From: Coriaria nepalensis
Lineage: Eukaryota; Streptophyta; Magnoliopsida; Cucurbitales; Coriariaceae
NCBI GenBank assembly: GCA_027186245.1
Contig: CP114492.1
Span: 5,344,501-5,408,500, forward strand
Reading direction: 5' to 3'
DNA length: 64,000 nt
Part shown: piece by piece, positions 34,258 through 47,449 of the stretch
Numbering within the stretch: position 1 is the first letter of the stretch
Layout: every line of letters begins with the position of its first letter
Position numbers and translations under genes: made by a program
The notes under the pieces: model-generated
Seen by the model: only the letters and a program-made list of their open reading frames with translations
What the model was told of the DNA's origin: nothing
Database searches by the model: none

Positions 34258-37200
34258 ATACTGCCCCCCGAAAAACTAATCTTATCCTCAAGGTTGAGAG
34301 CCGAAAACTATTGTTGAAGGATTGATACGGGTTCCCACGTTGCGTCTTCTGATAAATGAAATTGCCAACGGACAAGTGCTTTGTGACAACACCATTGGGT
34401 CGGCGAATCCAACGAAAAGCAAGGATTTTCTCTGATTCCAGTATTGGGCTGCCCTCTTCATCATTAAGAGGGATCATCAGACTAAGCATTGCTTGATTGT
34501 CACCAAGTCGGCGCTTGAGGAGAGAAACATGAAAGACCATATGGATTTTAGCGTCATCGGGTAGGCGTAACCTGTAAGCCACTGCTCCAATCCGTTCAAT
34601 GATCGAAAAGGGACCATAAAAACGACTGGCTAGCTTCTAGGATGCTCACTTAAAGATAGATCGTTAAGTTACAGTTATAAACTTCATCACCCCCCTGAAA
34701 TTGCTCATCGCGGCATTTCTTATCAGCTTGCTGCTTCATCCGATTACGGGCGTGGGTAAGGTTTGCCTTTAAGTCATGTAAGAGCATGTCTCGGCTATGC
34801 ATAATGTTGTCTACAGCTTCAATTAGGGAGTTGCCTTCACAATATTGCAGTGGGCTTGGCGGTGGTCGTCTGTAAAGACCTTCATATGGGGTCATGTCGA
34901 TAGATTTGTGAAATGAAGTATTGTACCAATATTCCTGCCACGCCAAGAATTTCTCCCACTTCTTCGGATTCGAACTAGAGAAACACTATAAGTATTGCTC
35001 TAAACAACGGTTAACGACCTCTGTTTGACCGTCCATTTCTGGGTGATAAGTCGAGCTATGGTGCAAAGTCGTTCCATGAGACTTGAACAATTCTTTCCAA
35101 AAGTTGCTCAAGAAAATCCGGTCACAATCACAGATAATTGACTTTGGAAATCCATGTAGTTTCACTACCCCTCGCACAAAAGAGTCTGTGACATCCCGAG
35201 CTAAATAAGGCTGCACTAATGGAATAAAATATGTATATTACTCAACCGATCCACTACGACTAAGATAGAATTTTTGCCCGTAGAACTTGGCAAACCATCA
35301 ATAAAATCCATCGATTTATCGGTCCATACCTGATCAGGAATAGGCAGCAGATTAAGAAGCCCAGCAGGTCGACAATTGTCACTTTTATTATGCTAACAGA
35401 CATCGCAACGTTTCACAAAATCCTCCATGACAGTGCTCATTCCCGGCCATGTGAATGTATGCAGTAGTCGGCGATAAGTACGAAAAGAACCAGAATGGCC
35501 ACCTTCCGCTGTCTCATGGAACTCTCGTGTCAGCACACGACGAAGGCTGATGTCCTTTGGGACTATCGCTTTCCCTTTGCAAAACACACAGCCGCTGCAT
35601 ATCCGTAAGTCAGCATCACTACATAGCCCCTTTTCGACCACTGTAACTGTGGCGCTTAACTTTGCATCTTGGGCTATAGCTGCGCGCATTAACTCCCAAA
35701 TCACCATCTGTGGCTATGATATGGCGATTAATTCCCCCACGTCCTCCCTGCATGAGAGTGCATCCGCCGTATTATTTAAACGACCCGGTCGATAGATAAT
35801 CTCGTAATCGAATCCCAAAAGTTTGGTCAGCCACTTTTATTGTTCGGGCGTGGTAATTCTCTGCTCTAGTAGATACCATAAACTTTTCTGATCCGTACAG
35901 TTCTTGAAGCGACGGCTAAGTAAGTAATGTCGCCATTGGCGAATAACTTCAAGAATTACGAGCATGTCCTTCACGTAAATGGAGTAGCCTTTCTTTGTCG
36001 TCCCAATAGCTTTGCTTAAGAATGCTACGGGATGTCCTCGTTGCTGCAATATAGTGCCTATCTCAGCCCCCGATGCATCAGTTTCGATTATAAAGTCATC
36101 CAAAAAATCTGGTAAAGTCAAGACCGAAGTGGAGGTCATTGCTTCTTTTAACGCATCAAAGGTTGCTCGTGTCTCTTGGTTTCACTCAAATTTTCCCTTC
36201 TAGAGGGGCTGCGTTAATGGTTGCGCAATGTGTCCATAGTTGTAGACAAATGTACGATAATAGCCGGTAAGACCAAGAAACCCCCTTAAGGCCGTAACCG
36301 AAGTAGGACATGGCCATTTAACCATTGCATCGATTTTTCATGGGTCGGCCTTTACCTCCCCCCCCCCCCCCCTTGTGATGATGTGGCCAAGATATTCGAC
36401 TTCTGTTTGCCCGAAGATATTCGACTTCCGTTTTGCCGAAGTTACAGTTGGAAAGCTTGATGTAAGAACTGTGTTTGGCTAGAATGGCCAAAGTGTTCTG
36501 TAAATGTCCCATATGTGCCTTCCAAGTCTTACTATAGATAAGAATATCGTCAAAAAAATGAGAAGGAATTACCGGAGATATGGGCAGAAGATCGAGTTCA
36601 TAGTCGCTTGAAAGGTTAACGGGGCATTGCATAGCCCGAATGACATCACCAAATATTCGTAATGTCCGTTATGGGTCTAAAACACCATCTTTGGAATGTC
36701 TTCTAGCCGAACACGAATTTGATGGTATCCTGCTCTTAAGTCAAGCTTAGAGAAGTACGCTGCCCCATGTAGTTCATCGAGCATATCCTCGATGGTTGAA
36801 ATAGGAAATCGATCTTTGATAGTTATTTTATTGAAAGCTCGATAATCGGCACAAAACCTCCATGATCCGTTTTTTTTTTACCAAGAGCACCGGTGATGAA
36901 AATGGACTAGTGCTCGGTCAGATTAATCCCATGTGAAGCATCTCCTCTACTTGATGTTCAATTTCATTTTTTTGAAAATGAGCGTATCGATATGGGGCCA
37001 CGTTCACAGCCCGTTTCTCATCCATTAACTGAATCTGATGGTCGAAACTCCAGCCTGGTGGTAATGTAGTCGACTGATGTGTTACTGTCGCGAACTCCAA
37101 CAGGATGTTCTTGACATCAAAATGCAGTTCCAAGATGTGTATGTGCTCTTGGACATCATGATTCATTTGGCCGATCATAAGAAAGAGTTCAGCCTCGATT

Positions 37201-38742
37201 CGCCATGCATGCACTAAGGCGTTTGCCTCCACAGCTTGTGATTCCGGTATTGCGCACGCTGTCAACCGATGCTGCTGCCCGTTCAATTGAAATTCCATCG
37301 TCATATGGTGATAATCAGAAAGTATTGGTCTGAGGCCCTCTAACCACTGGATGCCCAAAACCACATCTATGTTGGTAATGGGGAGGGTGTATAATGTCGT
37401 CAGAAACTCATACTTATGAAGCTTTATCCTGGCATTATCAAATCGATAACGGCACACCAATTGATCACCACTCGCAACTCAGACCGTAAATGGGGTAATA
37501 GGAGTGAAAACTAATTGAAGCCGATATGCTACTTGATCATGAATAAAGTTATGACTGGAGCAATATCAATGAGCATGTTCACCTTGTGTTTCTTGATCTC
37601 GGCATACAACTGCATGGTTCGTTTGTCAGCTCTGCCCGATAACGCATGAAGCGATATTTGAGGCTCGAGTAACTCTTCTTCCATTTCTGCGCCGACATCT
37701 TCGAACTCCTCTTCCCTTCTTTATGTATTCCCTCGATTAACATGGCTTGTGCATTCTGACATCTATGGCCCGACATGAATTTTTGGTCGCAGTTATAACA
37801 AAAGCCCTTTTCCCTTCTCTTCTTCATCTCATCAAAAGTCAAATGTTTTGTAGTAGTTGGTGCGGCCTATTTCACCGGATTGCTTCCTTCAGTTGCCACG
37901 ATTGCTATTTCGGGTTTTGTGAACGAAAAATTGTGGCTAAACCTAGATTTATGTGTTCGCATCAGCTTATCATTTTGCCTACTAGCTAGATCGATCGCTT
38001 CAACCAATCCATTTGAGTGGAACATCCTAACATCCGTAGCAATATCATCCTTCAATCCCCCAAGAAAAGTCCCCAGCAACGCGTTCGTCGACCATCCTTA
38101 AGCTTGATAGGACAGTCTTTCGAATTCATGGAGGTACTCGTCAAAGGATCCTCCTTATCGGATTTTAGATAAAGACTCGTCGACATTTTTGAACAACATC
38201 AATCCAAACTGATTCAACAGCTCTTTCTCAAAAACTCACCAAGTCGCCTTTGACTTCCGGCTATGATGCAAATACCATTACCACCACCTATTTGCATCAC
38301 CCTCCAAGTGGTATGACGCAATAACCTTACGACTCCCTTGAACTTCATGAATGGAGAAATATTGCTTCGCATGATCTAACCACACCATAGGGTCAGTACC
38401 GGTAAATTTTGAAAACTCTATCTTCAACCTTGGCGTATGGTTTTTACCCTTCTTTGAGTTATGGCTTCTAGTGGAGTGCTCATCGTCAGATGAGTTATAG
38501 GTAGAAGACGAGCCACTGCCTCTCTTTACGGATGATCAGGATCATGCGTTGGACAATGAATTTGAACCGGACCATGCGGAAGTCTTCTTTCCCTTCTTCC
38601 GCGCCGCGTCTATTTGTGTAGGGTTCATTAACTAGCGAATGGATTCTTGGTTTGATGCTGACAATTCAAGAAGCATGTGAAAACCCTAGCGAATCTCATC
38701 GACGACTCCCTCAAGTTGATCGAGTCGCTCTCGATTCGTCAT
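34139..38742 (-). pseudogene. Broken gag-pol of the chromovirus
   Basis: gag begins at the ATG ending at 38742 (MTNRERLDQLEGVV) and meets a stop after 18 codons. More gag is readable at 37867-38079 (LGTFLGGLKDDI). The zinc knuckle CYNCDQKFMSGHRC lies at 37579-37842. Protease sequence with VLGIQWLEGLRPIL lies at 36918-37460. Reverse transcriptase with an FFDDILIYS active-site variant is at 36318-36632. RNase H with ETDASGAEIG is at 35837-36139. The integrase H2C2 part with GGHSGSFRTYRRLL is at 35393-35707, and integrase core with DGQTEVVNRCLEQYL is at 34650-35216. The tail with HMVFHVSLLKRRLG at 34139-34582 leads into a chromodomain interrupted by a one-base frameshift. A 14-base C run (about 36359-36372) also disrupts pol. 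Confidence 0.9.
34258..34275 (-). other. Polypurine tract next to the 3' LTR
   Basis: Read on -, CGGGGGGCAGTAT directly precedes the LTR start. This is the position and G-rich form of the plus-strand primer of LTR elements. Confidence 0.65.
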
Positions 38743-38750
38743 CGTGTAAT

Positions 38751-38768
38751 GATGGCTCTGATACTAAT
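38751..38768 (-). other. Primer-binding site (initiator Met tRNA)
   Basis: Read on -, TAGTATCAGAGCCA lies three bases after the LTR ends in TATCA. It matches the usual TGGTATCAGAGCCA with one change. Confidence 0.85.
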
Positions 38769-39135
38769 TGATAGACGATGATTTGGAGAACGATTATTCC
38801 TAACTCATGGTGTTAGGAGATACTATTTCTTCACTCATGATGTCAAGAGATGCTCTTACTTCGTAAAATAATTCTTCATAAATACCTAACAATGTCTTAC
38901 AGTCACTTTTATATCAACTAAACCCTAGGATAATTTAGAAAATTACTAAAGGAAATAGCAACTAATAGAATAAGGAAACTAAAGGAATAACAATTAATAA
39001 TACTAAGTAAATCTAATCACTTATGCATGAGTTACGCTACTGCATGTACGTTATGAAACATACCCCACGAGTGTCGTATTCTTTTTGCGGATCCGCTCGC
39101 TCTTCCATGGCCCATTGCTCTGTTCCGATCCATCA
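38769..39135 (-). repeat. LTR (element 5' LTR), 367 bp
   Basis: Starts TGATAGACGATGATTTG and ends CCGATCCATCA. It is the longer and more complete of the two LTRs. Confidence 0.93.
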
Positions 39136-39140
39136 GATAG
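39136..39140. repeat. Target-site duplication, right copy (GATAG)
   Basis: GATAG directly follows the CA of the right LTR and matches 33961-33965. Confidence 0.9.
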
Positions 39141-42100
39141 TCGTCTCAAATATCTGTAAGTTTTTTGTAATATAAAAAGACCCAATACTTTCGATCAAAT
39201 CTACCAATTCTATTCACAAATTTGCTACTGTTGTATGTGATACTCTTCATTTTTTCTAGTTAGTTGGATATTTTTTTCCTTCTTATTTTTATATTATTTA
39301 TGAATTTACTTCTCAATACTTTCCTTGAAACGAAAAGAAAAACAGAAATATTCCCCTGCAACCTACTCAGTGAGTTTACTTATAAAAATAGGTCTTTTTT
39401 CTGTTTAGTAGTTTCACGTTAGTTACAGTTTACTCATTAATTACCTTTTTGTTATTTTATACGTACTGAAAAATGAAGAAAGATGACGTAATAATAATAA
39501 TAAATGGATTGAAACCCAATCGAAAGAAATCAAAGACGTTGGTTTCTCTTACATGTATATTCATAAAATCACAAACCACAAATCACAAGCCATATCTAGG
39601 AATTCATTACAAAAAAATAATAATAATAATTGAGAAGTATTTGCAATCTCATGTAGGAGTTATATATAGCAAATACGATGAATAGAAATGGAATACAATA
39701 GATACTAATGTATAAATAAAAATATAATTTATAAATAGTAAAATAATAAATAAAAATATAATTTGTAAATAATAAACATAATTAGAATATATAAGACAAA
39801 AATTAAGAACATTCTATATAAATAATTTATGTACTGAAATTTGTAATAGCAAATATAATGTTAAACATATCATAAACTGAATAAACAATAGAATATAAGA
39901 TTAAAATTAGAGAGATAAGAAACTGAGAATCAAATCGAGACTTATCATACAATAGTTTCTTTAAAATAGATTAATCCCTATACGTCACTGCGGAAGGTGA
40001 AACAACATCTGTCTCCCAAGATATAACTGAAACGAATAGTAGCAGCACACCACAAATACTATTCTGGTGAACTAAAAAATGGTCCAAACTCTACAACACT
40101 AGAAACTTATTACTCTAGACAGAAGGAAAATCGAGAGAGAACTCTTTGCAATCTCAGGTGTCCAAGAATGGTAGATTGGCTAGACATTCGGCCAACAAAT
40201 AGAGCTAGCAAACTGACTAATAGTCATCCACTTAATAGACGACAATCAAATTGGATGATGGTCATGTTTCTAGAATATTCCTAGGCAATTGATCGCTTAG
40301 GGGTTTGCCTCTAATTAAGGAAGAAGTCCCATGAAAATAAGAAGTTTTGACTTATTCAAAACTATAATTTGGCCAAGAGAAAGATGATGGTCGACTAAGC
40401 CAAAAGAGAAGCCTTAAATTGAGGAGTTAGCTTCTTAAAAGTAGGATACTTTGACTAAGTAAGGATAAATGAATCTGGACATCACTCAAGCCACATTCGG
40501 CCAACTAGAGGGGGAATATTGGCCAACAAAGAAGAAAGAGAGCTACAAAAGAAGAAAATGGCTCCCCATTGGCCAATTTTCACTAATCCATCAAGAAAAA
40601 TGCCTTGCCAAAACAAAAAGAGGCTCGTCGTCCAAGCATTCTTGCCTAACAAGTAAGTTTGCCGCCCAAGGAATGAACAATACTTGCCAATCAAGCAACA
40701 CAACACATTGGATTGCCTATAAAATAGAACCCTTTAGTGAAGAAAAAAGCACCAATCCAACACATCTAACAACACCCAAATTCGGCCCAAAGCCTTACAT
40801 CTTTTAACAGATTCTATTGCTTTTCTTTTCATTCCAAGTCCTACATTTGTAAAAGTTTAGTTTAGGCAATTGTTTATAGCTCCAGAAGCTCATGACTTAT
40901 GTGATTTTTTGTTCATTCTTCAATGTTTAAACTTTTTCACCATTGCAAATATTGTAGATTTAGTTATAATATCGTTCAGTAGATTCAATATTCAAGATTA
41001 ATGTAACTCTTTTAACTTTCTATTCGTTTCAATTACTTCCTCTATTTCAGTTGGATTTCATTTCCTCTCGTTTACTTCATCGTCCATTACTTTATCGTTC
41101 TGCTTGATCACCATTTACAAGTTTTCTTAGGAGTAGGTTAACTTAAATTCAAAGTAGTCTTTTTTACTTTTGTCATGCCTGCATGTTCAAATAATGGTAT
41201 AGAATGACGTAACATGCTTGGCACTTCCGCATGTATTTAATATAAGTTTAAAATGTTTTTGTTGTTTTGCCACTTATTTAGCAATATTTCCTCTGGACCG
41301 TCCATATAGAAAAAATATGTGCCTCAATGCTCTCCTAAAAAGATCATGAACATTAGGAAGGTTAGATAATTGATGATGTTATTCACCAAATAAATCTTTT
41401 TGAATATTCAGAATCAACTTCATGTGTAGAGGAGATTTATCCACTTTTGATTGCAAGTGACGGAAAAAACCCCTTCATGTTTTGATTATTTTTATATATG
41501 GTGGGGAAGACAACAAGTTACTCATGACTTGTATGAAAGTTGTAATTCAAATTCATCATGATCAACATTAATGGTATCATAGACAACTTCTAGCAACTTA
41601 GTATAAGTGACATTAAATTCAACCAAATGTTCAATTGATCATTCTGTGCTATTTTGATATTAATACCATACTCTCTTTCTCATTTAGGCTAACATTCTTC
41701 TTCTATTAACTATCGAAGTATATTATTACAAAAAAGTTTTTTATTCCTGTAAAAGGAAAAAAAGAAAGAAAATAAATTAGTAATCTTAATTATAAGGAAA
41801 AAAATGAATGAATTAAAAATTATGTTTGAATCAATAATGCTTAATTACTCGAACCATGTACCCATCGAGCAATCGTACCCATCGAGACTACAATGTAAAC
41901 TTAGATTTGTAGAGCTCATTAGAATACTCATATTTCTCGCTTTCGTTTATAGAACAAAACGAAAGCTCAATACAAAGAAAAATTAATAATTTCGAGTATG
42001 ATTATTTATCAATAATTGAAAAGAAATATAAAGGAGAAAAACTTCAAACATACTGGATTTGTGATTGAAGCTTATAAAGGAACGATGAAGAAGGAAAGTG

Positions 42101-42745
42101 AAGATTGAAAAACAAATTAGAAGTGTCGAAAGTAAATTCAAATTAAAAGAACTAATTTTTTTGATTTCTAGTTTTGATTTCAAATTTTTCTATTTTAAAT
42201 TTCCATTGGTTTTGGCGAAGGCAGGGAAGGGGATGGAAAGCATTTTCGTAATTTCAAGTTTTATTAATTGTTTTAGAATTAATAAGAAAAATAGGGATAC
42301 TATACTAAGATAAATTTTAGGTGAGTTTTTTTTTTTCTTAATTCATTCAAAGGGCCTTTACGCTCCATCTCTTTAATCGTAGGGACTAAAATGAATGTTT
42401 ACGGATGGTATATATCCAAGTAAAATATAGGGAAAGAAATAGGCAATTGGGAAGTAAAAGGAAGGAAAAAAAAATAATAATTTAATAATTTCATCTAGAA
42501 ATACTTTAAATGTTATCCGGGTCAGGTTAACCCGTTCCACCAGTACAATCCAACAAAATCCAGTATCCACTTTGTTTACATACATATATATATATTAATC
42601 ATAACATATTGCGACGAAACCCAATCCAACATTACTTCTCAGTGAGGCGGCCTTTCCTCTCTTTCTCTACTATCTTCTTCGCCGCCGCTAGGTGGTACCT
42701 CCGCTGATCAACACCATCCCTTTCACTGTTCTCAACCACCTCAAA
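39141..42745. other. Intergenic AT-rich DNA with an LTR-like segment, then Caprin-like gene leader
   Basis: A duplicated AT-rich unit (ATAAATAAAAATATAATTTR) lies at about 39711-39775. The block at about 40,100-40,870 has a less AT-rich character, repeated GGCCAA words and a TATA-like CCTATAAAATAGAACCC at 40716-40732, suggesting a solo or decayed LTR; no direct partner was seen. A 112-codon frame at 40469-40807 inside it shows no domain. Leader DNA for the next gene probably starts near 42,620. Confidence 0.4.
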
Positions 42746-45700
42746 ATGGCGGCCACCGCTGCGTCAGAAATCTCCGAAGGGCCAGTCCTCAGCCTGATCA
42801 CCAAGCGCCTCCGTGCCCTCCGCAAGAAGCTAAATCGCATCTCTCAGATGGAGAAGGCGATATCTCAAGGAAAACCTCTCAACAGGGAACAAGAAATCAG
42901 TCTCGAAAAGCTAAACCGCTCTAAACCCTCGGTTTTGATCCTCATTGATGAGCTCGAAAAGCTTGGCCAACCTCTCGCTGCTGCCGTCTCTGAAGAAATC
43001 AGTCTCGCTGTTCAACGCCACCAGGTCTCAGCTTCCACTCAGTCTATCTCCGTGGAAAATTCTTCACCAAGGGAAAACAGAGCCAATGAGAAATCTACTG
43101 TGCAGAAAGATGAATCTGGAAACGGCGTCGTTGAGGACCTTCTAAACTTGCTTTACTTTGGTTCTTTGTTCGACGTTAAGTCACAGACGGATTTCAATTC
43201 GACGATGTTGACTAGGACTCATGAGAGAGGTTGCTGCTTAACTTACGATTATGTCTCAGACGATGCTACTGATCTGCTCGGCGAGAGGGATTTGGATTTG
43301 ATTTCGATGATGGGTGGACTATTAATCTCACGCCCTCTTAGTTCGAGCTGGTCTCATAAGAATGCTTTGCAGCAGTGCATCGAGCACGCCAAGCTATGGC
43401 TCGCTAAGGCGGACCAGCCTTTTGAGCCTAATTCCAGCATTACTTGTAAAAGTTTTAAACCCTTTAGTCTATCCCCGTGTTTGAATCATAGCTTTTCTGA
43501 GTTGTGGAAACATATTTGTGACACTATGTGATTATTTTGTAGATGCGGCTTTGAGAGAAAGGCTGAACAAGATAATGGCTTCCGATTATTTTACTACCAT
43601 TCCTGAGTTCAAAGCTCCTGTCGATGTAGCTGCGGTTGCTGCTGCGGGAAACTATGTTAACTTACAGGTGCCAGTGCCCATACAGGGCGAAGGTTCAACT
43701 GCAAATTACCCACAGAAGGTAATTGTATTTAAGAATATATGACTATTATATTTTTTTCTGCCTTTTGGAGGTTTATTATTATTAACGACGTCTAGGTTTG
43801 TTTATTCAATTCTTAATAGTAATAAGTTTTCCTAAGTTAATATGGGTTTAAGTTGAGTATTTAAGGGGTTTGTTTATCATTATCATATATTAATTATGGT
43901 GTTAATTCACCTGAGAATTTGTTGTTTTTTTGAATTTTTGGTTAAAACATTGTAATTCGTAGATATTAGAAACAGAATAAGGAAAAGTAAATGAAATTTC
44001 TATGATAAGCATATGATTCAAGCGTTATTTTGGTGGGCAAGCAATTATTTAACTGTAGCTGCTGGTGACCTAGTTTTATAGGGAATACTGACTGTTTGTG
44101 TTTCTGCATGGTGACATGGGGTATACGAGATGTTTAGATTTTTCAAGAACTTCAGGGACATGCAGAAGAGAATGTACATTGCAACTCACTAAAGTAGTCT
44201 TTAGACCTAATTATTATACAAGTATGTGGTTTGCGTGTGACGAACTTTCATAAAACCTGCATCTCTGTTTCAATTATTCTTTAGGCATCATAAGATCTTA
44301 ACAAGAGCTCTCGTGGGCTGTTCACTTACGTTCTATTCCCTCAGTGCTAGTCACACCCTTTGATTCTGTATCCATGTGCGACTATTTTTCTTGTAAGCAC
44401 AAAATCTTGACCATTTTAGGGAGGGGGTCCTTATCAGTTCTCTGCTGCTAACCTCTCCTATTCGCCTCATAAGATAATTACAAGAAAGAAAATCAATAAC
44501 GGGGCAAGTATTTGATTTGAAGATTCATCATATAGTCACTTAATCGAGGGTCAAGCAGATTATACACCCATAAAATGTACATTTGGTAGGCAGTTTTATA
44601 TCCACCAGAGTTGCAGGAAGTACTGTAGGAGAGGCACATTAAACGATTTACTAGCCTCATTTGCCCACTTCACTATTTGAGACATTGACATTCATATGTG
44701 ATCAAGAGAGAGAAGTTGTTTGGGTAGGTTGGAGGCTGTTCGATGTACATGATATGTTTGGTAAGTCTGATTTGATATATTGTAATTATGGTTCATTAGA
44801 GTTGTTCTTGTTTATATATAATTCGTTTTGGTAGTTATCTTGGATAGTCTACCCATGCATTATACTGTCTAATTATATTGAGAAATGTCTAATTATGTGC
44901 ATTGTTGGATATTCATGATATGTTAGCTTAGTCTGATTTTTAGTAATTATGGTCTATCAGATATTGTTTCTTGTTTATATCTGTATTAGGTGTTATCTTG
45001 TATAGTCTACTGATGCATATAAAATACATGCATTTTAAATATTCTCAAAGGATTGATGGGGTTTGTTGGATTTCATACATGTGTGAGTTCTCAAATTTCA
45101 AAAGAATCCCCATTGTCTATGCAACATGCGCGATGAAATATCTAATTCTATCTGTCTTTTTTCTAGATAGGCTCTTGTGATGACTCGCTTGTTTTCTCCC
45201 CTTCACTGGACTCCAAACTCAGTTTTAAATGGTTTTCAAATTACTTACATTTTTATTCAACTATGCCTTGTGCTATTCTGTGAAGAATTATGAAGGTTAT
45301 TGGACACATAGAATACTTGACGAGGTTTGTATCTTTGCTTTGACAAAAAGAGTGTATATCAGAAGTTGTTGCTAGATAGTTGGAGAAAATCTATCTTTCC
45401 CTCTTTCTCTCATTCTGCTAACATCTATTTCCCCCACAGTACTCCTTCCCTTCTGTCTGTTGTTTTGGACCACGTTCCATCTCTTTTTCCTGATTTGATG
45501 TTTCAAGATTGGCGAGACATTAGAAGATTTAGTGTCAGATGTTATGTGCCTATAACCATTCATTAGCCATGCCTGATCAATGTTTAAGTAGAGATGTTAT
45601 TTTGTGATGCTGTGTTGAAGGAGTAGTGGTGTTCAAAATTGAAAAATATGAGAACTTTAATACAGTGCCAGCTCCCTCATTAACTATAATACTCCATGTA

Positions 45701-46942
45701 AAACGTTAACTGTTCAAGCACAATGTTTTTTATCCAAGTTCATAAATTTATTGCAGGCTGAGAAACCCCTGAACTTCTGTTCATTGTCTAGAGTCTTTCG
45801 AAGCAGCTTCCTTCCTCTTTTCCCCTCTCCCACTCTCTAGCACCTGGCATAAGTGATATATATTTCTTTATTATTGTCGGTCTATACAATCCTTTCCATT
45901 TCTAGTAATTCCAGATCCACCTCTTTTTTATGCAAAAATTTTATTCTCTCTGTTTATTTATTTATTTATTTTCTTTTGGGTCAAGGTTCTAGCTCTTCTT
46001 GAGCTACTCTAGTACTGGTATAAATTGGAATATTTCCCTTCTATACATATGGATGCAAAACCTGTTGTGCTCTTGTCAAATGGTAGGGATTGACATGCTG
46101 TTACAGCTTGCACTATGAACATTGTTAGTTTTAATATTATAGATTGGTCATATAGATGTCAGAAAGTGTTTCCTTGTGGTATCAATAAATTGCATTGGAC
46201 ATGACATCGTTGAAAAGGCCTAGTTTGTTTGATACTGTTAGTTATACGAGCAGAAATCTTTTGTTTCATTTTGCTGTGAATTCAATTCTTTTGAGATATG
46301 CATCGACTTATCTTGCATGTTGCCATTTGTAGGATCAGGCAGGGGAAGACTTTCCAGGCCATGATGATAGCGATGGTCCATCAAGTCCTGTGGAAGAACT
46401 TCATAAGGTGTTCTAAGTTACCTTTGACCATTTTCATACATTCATGATATTTCAAAAAAATTAGTCTGCTTAGAAACCTGTTCATACAATAAAAATATGA
46501 AAGAACTTCTCTTTTGTAGGATGAGGTAGAGAGGGAAAATCCGTCCGATCTTCCCATACAACAAGACGAAAATGAACAAGAGATGGAAGCAGAAAATATC
46601 CAAAGAGACTTTGAGTCGAATGATCAGCAGTACATTCCAAGGAGGAGCTTACACTATTCTGGCCAAAGAAGCGGTCGTGGTGGAGTTGGAGGCAGAAGAG
46701 GTTACTCGAGTGGCAGTCGAGGAGGTCGTGGTGGTGGTAGAGGAGGTGGGCCCTTCCAAAACGGACATAATCAGTACTATGACCAATCGGGAAATTACTA
46801 TCAGAGAAACTACTATAGTAAAAGGGAAAGAGGAGGAGGTGGCAGCAGAGGTGGCGGAAATGGTGGTGGGTACTCTTACAATAACAATGGAGGATTTCAA
46901 GGTGGACATGCCTCCTCGCCTAATGTTAGTGTAGCTTCATAA
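42746..46942 (+). CDS. Caprin-like RGG-rich putative RNA-binding protein
   Basis: Coding exons are 42746-43445, 43543-43718, 46333-46407 and 46520-46942; the third intron is 2.6 kb. They give 457 residues. The N-terminal 12-90 is a helical, basic then acidic coil (ITKRLRALRKKLNRISQMEK, ISQGKPLNREQ, ILIDELEKLGQPL). Its pattern resembles the first homology region of animal Caprin-1. The middle is acidic and contains LRERLNKIMASDYFTTIPEF and NYVNLQVPVP. The last exon is a low-complexity RGG/Gly/Tyr/Asn tail (SGRGGVGGRRGYSSGSRGGR and onward, QYYDQSGNYYQRNYY) of the type that binds RNA and drives condensates. RNA binding is inferred from composition. A plant relative may be At5g54920 (memory, weak). 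The ATG at 42746 has a good context (AAAATGGCG). An in-frame GTG upstream is not a credible start. Confidence 0.85.
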
Positions 46943-47449
46943 CCTTAACTCGAGCTTTTTATAGGATGCCTTCCTTTTTTGGGATTGGTACTCTTTTCTG
47001 GTGTGGATGATCATGAAATGAATTTTACTTTGCATCAAACTCTTTGTTTATTATGGACATGGTTTGGTTGTTACCTAGGAGTAATTTTAAAGTCTAGTAA
47101 ATGAATGATCTGAATCGGAGGCTGTATAAAATGGAAGACTTAGTTATCTTTATTTTTGGGGGATGATACCTATATCTTATTTACTTTACTAAATGGCCTG
47201 GTTGTACGAGAATCGTCAGTCGAAATAATTATAGGCTTTGCAGGATGTGTGATGCCTGTGATCCCAAGCCTTCGTTAAGGAGTTTAGGGGATATCAGATA
47301 TGCATGACTGAGTGCTGTTTGCATAATTTAGGTCATTTTTAGATTCTGGGTTCTTGCGAATCAGATGAAATTCCCTAAATAAATAATCTGTCGAGCTTCT
47401 AGCATATATATTATGTCTATAGGGATTGAATTTATTTCAATCATATATC
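46943..47449. other. 3' UTR of the Caprin-like gene and spacer
   Basis: The 3' UTR probably ends near 47,040-47,160. No other feature seen. Confidence 0.5.

Larger units (their letters stand above)
33966..39135 (-). mobile_element. Full-length but inactive Ty3/gypsy chromovirus
   Basis: The element is 5,170 bp and bounded by direct LTRs (33966-34257 and 38769-39135), both of TG...CA form, with GATAG on each side. On - the order is gag, CCHC-type knuckle, protease, reverse transcriptase, RNase H, integrase and chromodomain, which is the chromovirus order. The reading frames are cut into many pieces by stops and frameshifts, so it cannot move by itself. LTR1 lacks a block of about 75 bp that is present in LTR2. 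The clean target duplication shows that it has stayed in its original insertion site. Confidence 0.95.

Noticed and set aside
40469..40807. 112-codon frame as a gene
   Set aside because: It lies in LTR-like DNA with its own TATA box and has no recognisable domain.
42692..42745. In-frame extension of the Caprin-like protein from a GTG
   Set aside because: There is no ATG in this stretch; the first ATG in frame is 42746 in a good context.
46572..46934. 120-codon frame on + rich in Glu and Val
   Set aside because: It is the +2 shadow of the RGG exon; the RGG frame joins in phase with exon 3.
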